From IMG/VR virus record IMGVR_UViG_3300046012_000429, positions 1-56,148 of that record: a stretch of DNA of 56,148 nucleotides; one strand, 5' to 3'. Below the pieces are notes generated by a model. It saw only the letters and a program-made list of their open reading frames with translations. It was not told where the DNA came from and searched no databases. The stretch's first letter is position 1. Each line of letters starts with the position of its first letter. Of the stretch, positions 1 through 9,123 are shown piece after piece. The translations under genes and the position numbers were made by a program. The stretch is from a virus.

Positions 1-1
1 G

Positions 2-1885
2 AAGGACACCGGGGACAACATCTTTGTGCTGCTCACCGACGCGGTGAAGGACTTCCGCGACTGGCTGAAGAAGGCTCAGGCAGACGGCACCCTGCAGCAG
101 TTCTTCGATGACGCGCAACGGCTGGCGATCAAGTTGGGCGAGATCGTCGGGGCGGTGATCGACATCGTCGCCGCCCTGGACACCCCGATGAACCGGACGA
201 TCCTATTCTGGATGCTCGACCGGGCAGTCGACATCCTCACCTTCTTGGCCAAGACCTTCGAGTGGCTTGGCAAGATCAACGGCATCTCCTGGGACATCGC
301 CATCAGCGCCTGGGGCAGCATCAAGGACGGCATCGCCGACGTCGGGGACAAGGCCGAGGAGGTGGCCAACGGAACCGCCTGGGGGGTGCTGAAGGGTCAC
401 ATCGACGAGGTCACCGACGGCACCGCCTGGGACTCGCTGAAGGAGAAGATGTCCCAGGTCGGCAACGGCGAGGCGTTCGCTCCGCTGAAGGAGGCTGGGG
501 CCGCGATCAAGACCGCCTTCGCCCCAGTGGGTACCTTTTTCTCCGGTCTGGCCTCCCAGATCGGAGAGAACCTGGGCCGTGGATTCGCCACTTTGAAGCA
601 GAGGGCGGGTGAGGCAGCCCAGGGCATCCAGACCGCGTGGGGCACCGTCACTGGCTTCTTCGCCGGGATCGGCCGATCCATCGCCACCAACGTCAGCACC
701 GGCCTGGCCACCTTGAGGCAGCGGCTCACCGAACTGCCCGGTCAGATCGTGGCCGCCTTCACCAGCCTGCCAGCCAACATCTGGATCTTCGTGCAGCAGA
801 TGGTGGCGCCCTTCGTCTGGCTCTACAACCAGTTGATCGGAGCCTCGATCATCCCCGAACTGGTGAACGGGATCGTGGAGTGGTTCGCCGGGCTGCCGGG
901 CAAGATCTCCGCCGTGCTCGGTGACCTCGCTGGTCGGTTCGTGATCTGGCTGGCAGGGGTGCCGCAGAAGATCCAGTCAGCCGTCGGGTTGGTGGTCGGG
1001 GCCTTCGGTGGCCTGGCGCAGAAGGCCATCGCCCGGGCGGGCAACATCGTCGCCGCCTTCGGCAAGTGGGTGGCCGGACTCCCGGGCAAGGCGCGGACCA
1101 TCGCCACCTCGGTGGCCACGGCCTTCGTCGGACTCGCAAGCAAGATCATCGCCAAGGCAGGGTCCATCGCGGGTCGCTTCGCCTCCTGGGTGGCCAGCCT
1201 CCCAGGCAAGGCCCGCACCGTCGCCAACCAGGTGGCGTCTGGGTTCAGTGGGCTGGCAAGCAAGATCATCGCCAGGGCGGGCAGCCTGACTGCCAAGTTC
1301 GCCTCCTGGGTGGCCTCACTGCCGGGCAAGGCCAGGACTGTCGCCAACCAGATCGCCAGTGCCTTCTCCGGGCTGGCAAGCAAGATCATCGCCAAGGCGG
1401 GCGACCTGGCGGGCAAACTCGCAGGCTGGGGTTCCAGGGCGGTGGCCAAGGCTGGCGGGGTGGCCAACAACATCGTCAGCAAGTTCTCCGGCCTGGCCTC
1501 CCGGATCGTGAACGCCATCGGCGACATCGTGCCCAAGATCAGGATGCCAAGCATCAAGGTGCCCACCGTGGTGGCCAAGGTGATCGTCCCGAAGAAGGCT
1601 GCCGGTGGCATCATCAGCGGGCCTCAGATGGTGACCGTGGGTGAGGCTGGTCCGGAGGCCATCGTGCCGCTGGACCGGGCTCTGTCTCGGGTCGATCCGG
1701 CGGTGCGGGCCCTGTCGGCCTTCGCCCAGGGGCTCAGCCAGCCCGGTACCGGCAACGCCAGCACCGGACCCTCGATCGGCCGGAACATCGAGGTCGGCGG
1801 CATCACCATCAACACGCCCACCACAGACCCGAGGGCGGTGGCCAGCGAGGTGGTCAACCGGATGACCTTCGCGGCCTACATCTGA
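2..1885 (+). CDS. Tape measure protein, C-terminal part (5' truncated by window edge)
   Basis: The frame is already open at base 2, so the gene starts before the window; the GTG at 26 is only the first internal start codon. The protein sets tail length and is threaded through the tail tube. The visible 627 residues are Ala/Gly-rich amphipathic helix with hydrophobic stretches and a 40-residue tandem repeat (LPGKARTVANQ). Near the end comes the tape-measure signature GGIISGP...VGEAGPEAIVPL. The stop is followed by a GTTAAGG palindrome and then the next tail gene. Position right before minor tail genes supports the call. Confidence 0.92.
   Translation, partial: KDTGDNIFVLLTDAVKDFRDWLKKAQADGTLQQFFDDAQRLAIKLGEIVGAVIDIVAALDTPMNRTILFWMLDRAVDILTFLAKTFEWLGKINGISWDIAISAWGSIKDGIADVGDKAEEVANGTAWGVLKGHIDEVTDGTAWDSLKEKMSQVGNGEAFAPLKEAGAAIKTAFAPVGTFFSGLASQIGENLGRGFATLKQRAGEAAQGIQTAWGTVTGFFAGIGRSIATNVSTGLATLRQRLTELPGQIVAAFTSLPANIWIFVQQMVAPFVWLYNQLIGASIIPELVNGIVEWFAGLPGKISAVLGDLAGRFVIWLAGVPQKIQSAVGLVVGAFGGLAQKAIARAGNIVAAFGKWVAGLPGKARTIATSVATAFVGLASKIIAKAGSIAGRFASWVASLPGKARTVANQVASGFSGLASKIIARAGSLTAKFASWVASLPGKARTVANQIASAFSGLASKIIAKAGDLAGKLAGWGSRAVAKAGGVANNIVSKFSGLASRIVNAIGDIVPKIRMPSIKVPTVVAKVIVPKKAAGGIISGPQMVTVGEAGPEAIVPLDRALSRVDPAVRALSAFAQGLSQPGTGNASTGPSIGRNIEVGGITINTPTTDPRAVASEVVNRMTFAAYI
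1021..1500 (+). repeat. Four 120-bp tandem repeats in tape measure gene
   Basis: The phrase caagatcatcgcca recurs at 1141, 1261 and 1381, an exact 120-bp period encoding a 40-residue unit (KIIAKAG...WVASLPGKARTVANQ...FSGLAS). A diverged copy lies on either side. In-frame unit gain or loss would change tail length in 40-residue steps. Confidence 0.85.
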
Positions 1886-1903
1886 GTTAAGGCGACCTTA
1901 ACC
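1885..1903. repeat. Dispersed palindrome copy 1 (GTTAAGG CGA CCTTAAC)
   Basis: Perfect 7-bp arms with a 3-nt centre. It lies directly after the tape measure TGA and 13 bp before the ATG at 1917, just ahead of the SD AAGGAGG. Confidence 0.9.
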
Positions 1904-1916
1904 ACAAGGAGGGGCG

Positions 1917-3230
1917 ATGGCCTGGTCTGGATACTTCATGTTCGGTGGCACCGAGATCATCAACGCCACTCGGACGGAGGACTACGCCCGCCACCTCAAC
2001 GTCGGCTGGTTCCGCCCGATCTACAACGAGGTGGGTCTGCCCTGGCTACTGGGCGAGAAGGAGTACACCACCCCGCTGCAAGACGATGCGCCCTGGACCG
2101 ACCCCGACAACCTCGACTCCTACGACTTCTACGGGGTCTACCCTCTCGACATCACCGGGATCGAGGACTCCACCACCGATGTCACGGTGACCGAGTCGGT
2201 GGTCGACGGCGGGTTCATCGGCAAGGCCCGCAAGAAGTCACGGGTGGCGGTCTTCAACGCAGTGCTGACCGGGGCCAGTGAGTGCGCGGTCGAGTACGGC
2301 TTCCGCTGGCTACGCAGTGTGCTCACCGGTGGCCCGTGCTTCAACGAAGCCTACGGTGCCTGCGGTGGCGTAGACCTGTGCTACTTGGCTTGCCCACCGA
2401 TCTTCACCAACGTGGACGGGGTCGGCCCGGTGGAGTGCTACGCGAAGGTCGGACGCTCGCTGCACGAGGTGACCGTCACCAGTGGCCCGGCGGTCACCCA
2501 GAAGTTGGAGATGGTCAACGGTGGCGCAGCCTGGACGGTCACCTGGACGATGACGGCAGCCAACCCGGCCGAGTTCGGCGTGGAGAAGCCGCTGATCGTG
2601 GGCTTCCTCGACCCTGCCGTGGACGTGCCCTACTTCGGCGGCATCATCCCTCCGGGCGGAGAGTTCGACGAGAACGGCAACGTACAGACCGACGCCCCGT
2701 GTGCAGTGCCGGTGTTTCGGCCCGTCTACGACCCGCTGTGCGGGCTGCTGGCCGCGCCGCCGGACGTGCCCAGCGTGGTGCCGCTGTGCTTCTCGTTCCC
2801 GGTCAACTTCTTGCGCACCTCCTTCTCGATCCCGCGCGAGCAGATCCCGCTGTGGACCACGGTCACCCCGGTCCTGTCGGTGAGCACCAAGACCGCCGAG
2901 GTCCGCTCGGTGCGGGTGCGCTTCTACGCCGACATGTTCGACACCGGCGATCCGTCCCAGGACCCATGCAACTTCTGCGGTGACGTGGTGTTCTCCTATA
3001 TCCCGCCTGGGAGCACCATCGTGTTGGACTGCGCGGACCGGGAGGTCTACATCGACCAACCGGGCATCGGTCGGCGGCGGGCTGACGCTCTGGTGACCAA
3101 CTCCAAGGGTGAGCCGTTCGAGTGGCCGGAGTTCTCCTGCGGTTACGGGTACGTGGTCACCGTGGACATGCCGCAGCAGATGACGCAGCGTCCGATCGTT
3201 GACCTGTCGCTGGTTCCCCGGATGGTGTGA
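1917..3230 (+). CDS. Minor tail protein (distal-tail-like)
   Basis: This 437-residue protein follows the tape measure gene, the usual place for the distal tail or first minor tail protein joining the tube to the tip. The start is well set: AAGGAGGGG lies a few bases before ATG 1917. No enzymatic motif is visible. It has several Cys in the middle (GACGGVDLCYLACPPIF) and near the C terminus. The next gene begins 3 bp after its stop, so the two are probably co-translated. The Dit role is inferred from synteny. Confidence 0.75.
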   Translation: MAWSGYFMFGGTEIINATRTEDYARHLNVGWFRPIYNEVGLPWLLGEKEYTTPLQDDAPWTDPDNLDSYDFYGVYPLDITGIEDSTTDVTVTESVVDGGFIGKARKKSRVAVFNAVLTGASECAVEYGFRWLRSVLTGGPCFNEAYGACGGVDLCYLACPPIFTNVDGVGPVECYAKVGRSLHEVTVTSGPAVTQKLEMVNGGAAWTVTWTMTAANPAEFGVEKPLIVGFLDPAVDVPYFGGIIPPGGEFDENGNVQTDAPCAVPVFRPVYDPLCGLLAAPPDVPSVVPLCFSFPVNFLRTSFSIPREQIPLWTTVTPVLSVSTKTAEVRSVRVRFYADMFDTGDPSQDPCNFCGDVVFSYIPPGSTIVLDCADREVYIDQPGIGRRRADALVTNSKGEPFEWPEFSCGYGYVVTVDMPQQMTQRPIVDLSLVPRMV

Positions 3231-3233
3231 CCC

Positions 3234-6200
3234 TTGCCCACCAGCAACTACACCAAACTCGGCTGGTCGGTCTTCACCGTCCCCAACCGGGTCACCAGCC
3301 TGACGGTCAGCCTCGACGGGGCTGGCTCCGGCTCGCGTCCGGGTAGCCGGGTCACCGGGAAACTGGCCGTCAAGGCGGGCCAGAAGTTGTACGTCTACTG
3401 CGGCACCGCAGGCAAGGCGAACAACGCCACCGCCGGTGGCGCGGCGACCGGTGGTGGTGGAGGTGTGGGTGGCACTGGGCGGAGCAGGAACGGCGGCTAC
3501 TCCGGTGGTGGCTACTCGATCATCCGGCTGGGCGCGACCAACGGCACCATCAAGGCAATCGCGGGCGGGGCGGGCGGCAACTCCGGCGATGGCGGGCTGG
3601 GTGGGGCGGGCGGCGGCAGCACGGGCGGGTCGGGGGCTCGTGGCAACGCTGGACCGAACAGCACAGGCGCCGCCACGGGTGGCACCCAGACCCAGGGCGG
3701 CAACGGCGGTACCTCCTCGGCAGGTGCGGCCTGGAACGGCAAGAACGCCACCGACGCTCAGGTCGCGGCAGCGGGTGCAGGCGGCATCACCCCCTCGGGC
3801 ACAGGCGCAGGCGGCGGCGGTGGTGGTGGTGGCTTCCATCCCGGCGGCGGTGGTCAAGCGGCAGCGGACGGCTACGCCCCCGGCGGCGGTGGTGGTGGTG
3901 GCTCTGACTACTGGCTTGGGCTGACCGGCGCATCCAGCGTCCAGGGCGGCGGTGGCGCGGGCAACGGCTCGGTGTCGATCACCTGGGTCACCCCACCTCC
4001 GGGCAACCTCCCCCCGACGGTGCCGACAGCGGTCAAGGTCAACAACGTCGACGCCACGGGCGGGATGCTGACCAAGGCCACGACCTCGGTGAAGATCTCG
4101 GCCAACATCTTCGATCCGGACAAGAACAGCGTCCGGATGCTGGTGCGCTGGTCGACAGCGTCGAACTTCTCCTCCTACAAGTCTGGCTTCAGCGGCTGGG
4201 TCACCTGGCACGCCGACGGTCGGGTGGCCACCTTCACCATGACGGGGCTGGCCCAGAACACGCACTACTACGTCCGGCTCTACACCCAGGACCCCAAGGG
4301 CCTGTACTCCACCACCTACAACTCGGTCGACTTCTGGACCAACAAGGCTCCACTGCCTCCGACGGACCTGCGGATCAACACTCAGTCCGAGGGCATGATG
4401 CTGCCGGTGCTGTCGTCGGCCACCTTCGGCTGGACGCACAACGACGAGGACTACGCCGACTACCAGTCAGGCTTCCAGATCGGCTACCGCACCATGGCCA
4501 CGGCGTCGGTCGCGGCTGGGCCCTGGACCTATGTCACCGCCTACCCCGGCACCGGGGTCAACCTGAATCCCAAGGTCGCCGGACCACCGTCGTCCTCGCA
4601 CAACGAGTGGGTGTTCGACCCGGGGACGTTCAAGGGCAACCAGTTCTACGAGTGGATGGTCAAGACCCGGGACGGTCAGGGCCTGTGGGGTGCCTGGTCC
4701 GCTCCGTTCTCCTTCTACTCCGAGTCGACCAGCACCCCACCGGCCCTCATCTCCCCTGCCAACAAGTCCCCGGTGCGAATCGATGTCGCCACCACGTTCA
4801 TCTGGCGGTTCATCGACCCCGACTCCGGCGCGCTTCAGTCCAAAGCCGACATCCGCTGGCGGGCTCTGGGCCACACCAAGGACGTGACGGCCGGTACCGC
4901 ACCGGTGCCGTCGGAAGACGCCTGGATCATGCTGCTCGGTGCGGTAGCCCCCGGGGTACCCGGGGCTGCCACCTCCTGGGTCGTGCAGGACCACACCTTC
5001 ATCCCTGAGTACACCTACGAGTGGCAGGTCCGGACCTACGACAACGCGGTCTCCCTCGCCTCGGGCTGGTCAAACTCGTTCACCTTCCACGCCATCGCCC
5101 AGCCGGGCGCTCAGGGAGGCTCGCTGCCCTTCGCTGGGGTCGGCAGACCACAGGGCTCACTGGGCTGCGGGGAGTATCGGGTGTTCCTGTATCAGCAGGG
5201 AGGTCAGAAACTGCTCGGTGAGGTCACCCCGGCGACCAAACTCAACTTCACCCGGGTGAGAGACGACATCTCTGCCTGCACCGTCTTGACCAACGGCTAC
5301 TCCTCCGACTGCGGGTCGCTGTACGCCAACACCCGGTCTTGGATGCACGAACTGGTGGTGTACCGCGACGGGGTGCGGGTCTGGGAGGGTCCGATCACCC
5401 GGATCGCGTACTCCACCGACTCGGTCGAGATCGAGGCCAAGGACGTGATGGCCTACGTCTACCGGCGAATCATGAGGGCGGGCTACAACGACGCCTACCG
5501 ATTGATTCAGAAGGGCACCGCCGGTCAGCCAGACACCTATCTGGGTCTGCTGAGTGTGGTCCACCGGGCCGCACTACTCATCACCCAGGCGCTGGCCCCG
5601 TTCGACCCGAACGTGCTGCCCTACCTGACCGCGTTGGAGTTCGCCGACGATGCCCAGGAGTCGCGGATCGTGGCGGACTGGTCGCGGACCTGTTGGGAGG
5701 AGGTGGACGACCTGGCGGCGACCGCCGGGCTCGACTACACCGCCGTGGGGCGGCGAATCCTGCTCTGGGACACCCACCGGCCGATTGGACGGCTACCGGA
5801 GATGCGAGACGGTGATTTCAGCGACTCACCCATCGTCACCGAGTACGGAATGCAGTTGGCGACCTTCTTCGCAGTCACCAACGGCTCCGGAGTCGTCGGC
5901 TGGACCTCTGAGCAGAAGGGGATGGTCCCCTACGGCCCTATCGAGCAGTTGGCGTCGTCCTACAGCGACTCTGAAGGTGCCGGGGGTGAGGTGATGACCC
6001 CGGCAGCGAAGGCGGCGGCTGAGGCGTCACTGATCGAGCAGGCGAAGCGCAACATCAGCGGTCGGTGGCCTGCTCCGTTGATCGTGCGGGTGCCCGACAA
6101 CACCACACTGAGCCCGAAGGCCAATGTTGGCTTCCAGCAGTTGATCCCGGGTGTCTGGCTGCCGCTGCGCAGCGTGAGCACCCCCCGCCGGGTCTTCCAG

Positions 6201-6326
6201 TGGCAGAAGTTGGATTCGGTGGCGGTCGAGGTCGATGAGAACGGCGAGAAGGTGCACGTGGTCATGTCCCCGGCTCCCAACGGTGGCAACGACCCCGACT
6301 CCGACACGGCAGCAGAGGAGGGCTGA
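3234..6326 (+). CDS. Large minor tail protein: Gly-rich, Fn3-like and baseplate-hub-like regions
   Basis: A 1030-residue tail-tip protein. Residues about 65-245 are extremely Gly-rich (runs of GGGG), like adhesive phage tip domains. Residues about 255-630 look like fibronectin-type-III beta-sandwich repeats (PPTVPTAVKVN, YYVRLYTQDPKGLYS, YEWMVKTRDGQG). Residues about 650-1030 (YRVFLYQQGG, TRVRDDISACTVL, RTCWEEVDDLAATAGLDY) resemble the actinophage tail hub/Gp37-like module. The start is TTG 3234, three bases after the preceding TGA, with no other in-frame start nearby. Hub function is inferred; tail location is firm from context. Confidence 0.8.
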   Translation: MPTSNYTKLGWSVFTVPNRVTSLTVSLDGAGSGSRPGSRVTGKLAVKAGQKLYVYCGTAGKANNATAGGAATGGGGGVGGTGRSRNGGYSGGGYSIIRLGATNGTIKAIAGGAGGNSGDGGLGGAGGGSTGGSGARGNAGPNSTGAATGGTQTQGGNGGTSSAGAAWNGKNATDAQVAAAGAGGITPSGTGAGGGGGGGGFHPGGGGQAAADGYAPGGGGGGGSDYWLGLTGASSVQGGGGAGNGSVSITWVTPPPGNLPPTVPTAVKVNNVDATGGMLTKATTSVKISANIFDPDKNSVRMLVRWSTASNFSSYKSGFSGWVTWHADGRVATFTMTGLAQNTHYYVRLYTQDPKGLYSTTYNSVDFWTNKAPLPPTDLRINTQSEGMMLPVLSSATFGWTHNDEDYADYQSGFQIGYRTMATASVAAGPWTYVTAYPGTGVNLNPKVAGPPSSSHNEWVFDPGTFKGNQFYEWMVKTRDGQGLWGAWSAPFSFYSESTSTPPALISPANKSPVRIDVATTFIWRFIDPDSGALQSKADIRWRALGHTKDVTAGTAPVPSEDAWIMLLGAVAPGVPGAATSWVVQDHTFIPEYTYEWQVRTYDNAVSLASGWSNSFTFHAIAQPGAQGGSLPFAGVGRPQGSLGCGEYRVFLYQQGGQKLLGEVTPATKLNFTRVRDDISACTVLTNGYSSDCGSLYANTRSWMHELVVYRDGVRVWEGPITRIAYSTDSVEIEAKDVMAYVYRRIMRAGYNDAYRLIQKGTAGQPDTYLGLLSVVHRAALLITQALAPFDPNVLPYLTALEFADDAQESRIVADWSRTCWEEVDDLAATAGLDYTAVGRRILLWDTHRPIGRLPEMRDGDFSDSPIVTEYGMQLATFFAVTNGSGVVGWTSEQKGMVPYGPIEQLASSYSDSEGAGGEVMTPAAKAAAEASLIEQAKRNISGRWPAPLIVRVPDNTTLSPKANVGFQQLIPGVWLPLRSVSTPRRVFQWQKLDSVAVEVDENGEKVHVVMSPAPNGGNDPDSDTAAEEG

Positions 6327-6329
6327 CTT

Positions 6330-7328
6330 ATTGGCGGCTCGAACTCATGGCGGGCACCGCAGGATGCGGCCGACTGGATGCGAGAGGTGGAGAAGCGCAT
6401 CCTGCACGAGGAGCGGCGACCCAACATCCGCACCGCCTCCGACCTGATGGGTCCCGGGCTCAGCCCATACAGCATCTTGATCAACGACTGGAACGCGGCC
6501 GAGACCGCCTTCAACGGCTTCTTCCACAGCGACCCCAACGCGCTCAACACCCCCGACAACACTCGCTACTGGATGGGCACCAGCCAGGCCAGCCCCGAGG
6601 GGTACGGCCTGCAGCGGGTGACTGAGTACCGGGAGGGTCGGACCTCGGCGACCTGGCCGAGGTTCACCTACCTGCGAAAGTTCTTCACTCCGCCGGGGGC
6701 GCAGCGGCAGTTCTCGGCCTGGCGGTTGGACGACGGCACCCCTGCTGGGATCATCACCGACTACGGCGGGTCCAGCGTGGCCCAGAACAACTACAGCGCT
6801 TCCAACGACAGCACGGCCTGGACGGGAGCGACGGGGTTCAGCATCACCCGACAGGAGACCCGGCGGATCGCCGAGACCATCATCGCCGTCGACGTGGAGT
6901 GGACCCGGACCGGAGCACCCCTCACCATCCCGGCCTCAGGCGACACCGCCAACACCTTGGTGGCCGTGCTGAACGGCTACACCCTGACCTCTCAGCAGAA
7001 CGCACTGATCTCGGGGCAGGCTGGTCGGCCAGCGCACTTCAACCTGTACAACAACCTGCAGTGCTCGATCACCTCGTTCGGTGGTTCCACCCCCTACGCC
7101 ACCGGCGAGAACGGCTCCTTCGGTGGACACGTGGGGGTCACCGCGATCTCCCAGCCCAGCCCGACGGCAGCGGCACCGAGCGGCTGGTTCTACTGCAACG
7201 GAGCGGTGAAGAACCGGACCGACTACCCCGAACTGTTCATCGCCATCGGCACCCGCTGGAACACCTCCGGGGAGTCCGGCACCCAGTTCCGACTGCCCAA
7301 TCTGCCCGGGAAGGTCATCAAGGCATGA
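6330..7328 (+). CDS. Tail tip protein with C-terminal phage collar domain
   Basis: The last about 55 residues (PSGWFYCNGAVKNRTDYPEL, then FIAIGTRWN and FRLPNLPGKVIKA) are a phage tail-collar domain, common at fibre and tip ends. The N terminus (WRAPQDAADWMREVEKRI) looks like a structured tail module. The first standard start is ATG 6378, but it has no good SD. The frame is open back to 6327, and GAGGAGGG at about 6313-6320 is correctly spaced for an ATT at 6330, so I place the start there and flag it as unusual. If ATT is not used, the gene is 6378-7328. Confidence 0.8.
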   Translation: MGGSNSWRAPQDAADWMREVEKRILHEERRPNIRTASDLMGPGLSPYSILINDWNAAETAFNGFFHSDPNALNTPDNTRYWMGTSQASPEGYGLQRVTEYREGRTSATWPRFTYLRKFFTPPGAQRQFSAWRLDDGTPAGIITDYGGSSVAQNNYSASNDSTAWTGATGFSITRQETRRIAETIIAVDVEWTRTGAPLTIPASGDTANTLVAVLNGYTLTSQQNALISGQAGRPAHFNLYNNLQCSITSFGGSTPYATGENGSFGGHVGVTAISQPSPTAAAPSGWFYCNGAVKNRTDYPELFIAIGTRWNTSGESGTQFRLPNLPGKVIKA

Positions 7329-7356
7329 CAATGCAAACAACGAAAGGTGGGCTCTG

Positions 7357-8280
7357 ATGCCATCCGGATGCTGCGGCGGGACGACCTGTGCCTGCCAGAT
7401 GATCGGTCAGGGCGGGATCACGATCGAAGGCTCCGGCCAACCGTCGGACCCGTTCATCATCGATGCTGCGACCTACCACACCGACAGCAACAACGGTCAG
7501 TTCCTGACCACGGCGGTGGGCAGTGGGACGGCGGCGGACCCGTACGCCATCGAGGTCGACTACGCCCCGCAGGCCAAGTTGGACGACATCCCCAACGTCG
7601 ACACCCCGACCCCGAGCAACGGCCAGGTGCTGACCTGGGACAGCAGCACCAGCCACTGGGTGGCCGCACCTCCAGCCATTGCGCCGGTGGGTTCGATCTC
7701 CCACGACACCTCGCTGCTGGGCGACGGCTCGGCGGCGACACCACTGGGGGTGGTCGGTCACCAGGCCCGCTACATCGGGGTGTCGCCCTCGGGCGTGGGG
7801 CTGAACGACAGCGGCATGGCCGCGATGGTGCACCACTTCTCCAACGACGCGGCTCGGTTCGCCTCGATCCCGTTCCCGGTCTCGAACATGCTGTCGATGC
7901 TGGACACCGCGCCCGGGGTCATCACCTACTGGAACGGCACCGTCTGGCGTCCGCTGCCGAACCAAGTCGGGTGGGTGGCCACCGAGGCGCTGCTGGAACT
8001 GTCTGGGCCGTACGCCGCTGGGGTGCCGATCACCATGGCGGTGATTCAGGTGGACACCACCACTGACGCCAGTGGGGTCTTCGACGTGCTCGGGGTGGCA
8101 GACCTGGCTGGTCGCTCGGGAGTGCTGTCGGTGCAGGTACAAGAGACCGGTGCCGTGGCCTGGCATGCGATGGTCTTCGACAACACCAACCGGGTCTCGG
8201 CGACGGCCTATCGACTGACCGACGGCTCAGTGATGGCAGGCACCCCGGTGACCGCCTCGGTGAACGCCATCATGTACTGA
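7357..8280 (+). CDS. Tail protein with Cys-rich N-terminal motif
   Basis: This 307-residue protein starts at ATG 7357 behind GAAAGGTGGG. Its N terminus (CCGGTTCACQMIGQGGI, then EGSGQPSDPF) shares a CGC..C.C...G.GI...G.G...P pattern with the two leftward receptor-binding genes at 38385-41712, suggesting a common attachment module. The rest is Ser/Thr/Gly-rich beta-type sequence without enzyme motifs. It is the last rightward gene of this block; a structural or adsorption role is inferred. Confidence 0.7.
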   Translation: MPSGCCGGTTCACQMIGQGGITIEGSGQPSDPFIIDAATYHTDSNNGQFLTTAVGSGTAADPYAIEVDYAPQAKLDDIPNVDTPTPSNGQVLTWDSSTSHWVAAPPAIAPVGSISHDTSLLGDGSAATPLGVVGHQARYIGVSPSGVGLNDSGMAAMVHHFSNDAARFASIPFPVSNMLSMLDTAPGVITYWNGTVWRPLPNQVGWVATEALLELSGPYAAGVPITMAVIQVDTTTDASGVFDVLGVADLAGRSGVLSVQVQETGAVAWHAMVFDNTNRVSATAYRLTDGSVMAGTPVTASVNAIMY

Positions 8281-8281
8281 T

Positions 8282-8308
8282 CCCCGGGACCTTTGAGAAA
8301 ACCTGGGG
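8282..8308 (+). terminator. Candidate terminator after the tail operon
   Basis: CCCCGGG (8282-8288) pairs with CCTGGGG (8302-8308, one G-T pair) around a 13-nt loop, starting 2 bp after the last tail gene stop, between convergent operons. There is no strong T-run. Confidence 0.45.
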
Positions 8309-8463
8309 GTTGGAGAAGTGATCGGCACATATAACGTACTTAGAACGTGGTGCCGCGCAGCACTAGCCGGTTGCCCCCGTGGTTTAGACCGGACGTAATC
8401 AGTAGGAGAGTCGGCCAGTCCTCATTCGTACTACATCACTGCGCACGACTGGCCCAAAGGTCC
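8309..8463. other. Intergenic region between convergent operons
   Basis: No gene is visible. It contains an inverted repeat GGCCAGTC (8413-8420) / GACTGGCC (8447-8454) that could terminate leftward transcription past the stop at 8464. No tRNA T-loop or anticodon stem was found. Confidence 0.4.
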
Positions 8464-8838
8464 CTAGAACAGTGTGTCCTGCCCAACCAGCGGAGCGCCA
8501 CGGGCACTGATGAACCGGTCCAGTTCGTCAGCCAACTGCCCCCACAACGCGCGGTCCTCGGGATCGTTGGTCTCGTCTTCTGCCTGAGCCTGGAACCAGG
8601 CCCACTGGCTCCTCAGCGACGGGGTGCGACTACCCAGGTGGGCGCGAATGCGCTCGATCTCTTGGAGGTGGGAGATGAACCAGTCTTCGACGGTGGAGCG
8701 GCTGCCGATCTCGGAGCGCTTCTTGCACGAGCAGCGAGCCTGGAGGTTGGGGTCCAGCCCGGCGTAGTGAACGCGATGATTCGACACCTCAAACCGTAAG
8801 CCCCACCCGGCCAGCCCCACCAGAGAGGGAGCCATCAT
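8464..8838 (-). CDS. Hypothetical protein, end of leftward block
   Basis: 124 residues, unrecognised. It has RCSCKKRSEIGSRS followed by a charged helical region. It starts at tandem ATG codons (8838/8835), 57 bp after the preceding gene's stop, with no strong SD. It is the most promoter-distal gene of the leftward block. Confidence 0.55.
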   Translation of the reverse strand: MMAPSLVGLAGWGLRFEVSNHRVHYAGLDPNLQARCSCKKRSEIGSRSTVEDWFISHLQEIERIRAHLGSRTPSLRSQWAWFQAQAEDETNDPEDRALWGQLADELDRFISARGAPLVGQDTLF

Positions 8839-8895
8839 GGCCGCACGTGTCGTGCTGGTCGGCCGTAGCCAGCCAGCCGGGACCGGGTGGGGTAG

Positions 8896-9123
8896 TCACC
8901 AGTCTTCCGGATCTTGGAAGATGTCGTGGCACGAGGAGTAGTGCACCGGGTTCTCGACTGACCACATGACGGCATGGGTGGTCTTGTGCCAAGACCCGTG
9001 CCGGTGGTCGACGGTGACGAAGTTCATCCACTGCCCGCCGTGACCCCAGCCGCGCAGCACCGGCTCTCCGATGGTGCGCTCGATCCGGCGGCACGACCGC
9101 TCGTTGAGGATCTGGGCGCTCAC
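8896..9123 (-). CDS. Hypothetical small protein
   Basis: 75 residues starting at GTG 9123, which overlaps the nuclease gene stop in a GTGA junction; that overlap decides the start. It is rich in His and Trp (GHGGQWMNFVTVDHRHGSWH) and ends DIFQDPEDW. Unrecognised; co-translation with the nuclease suggests an early DNA-metabolism context. Confidence 0.6.
   Translation of the reverse strand: MSAQILNERSCRRIERTIGEPVLRGWGHGGQWMNFVTVDHRHGSWHKTTHAVMWSVENPVHYSSCHDIFQDPEDW

Noticed and set aside
2310-4439. Very long antisense open frame (709 codons)
   Set aside because: It lies opposite two well-supported tail genes, has low-complexity Arg/Gly/His composition and no SD; it is a by-product of high GC.
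8281-8463. Possible tRNA or small RNA gene
   Set aside because: No T-loop, D-loop or cloverleaf could be folded; only terminator-like hairpins were seen.
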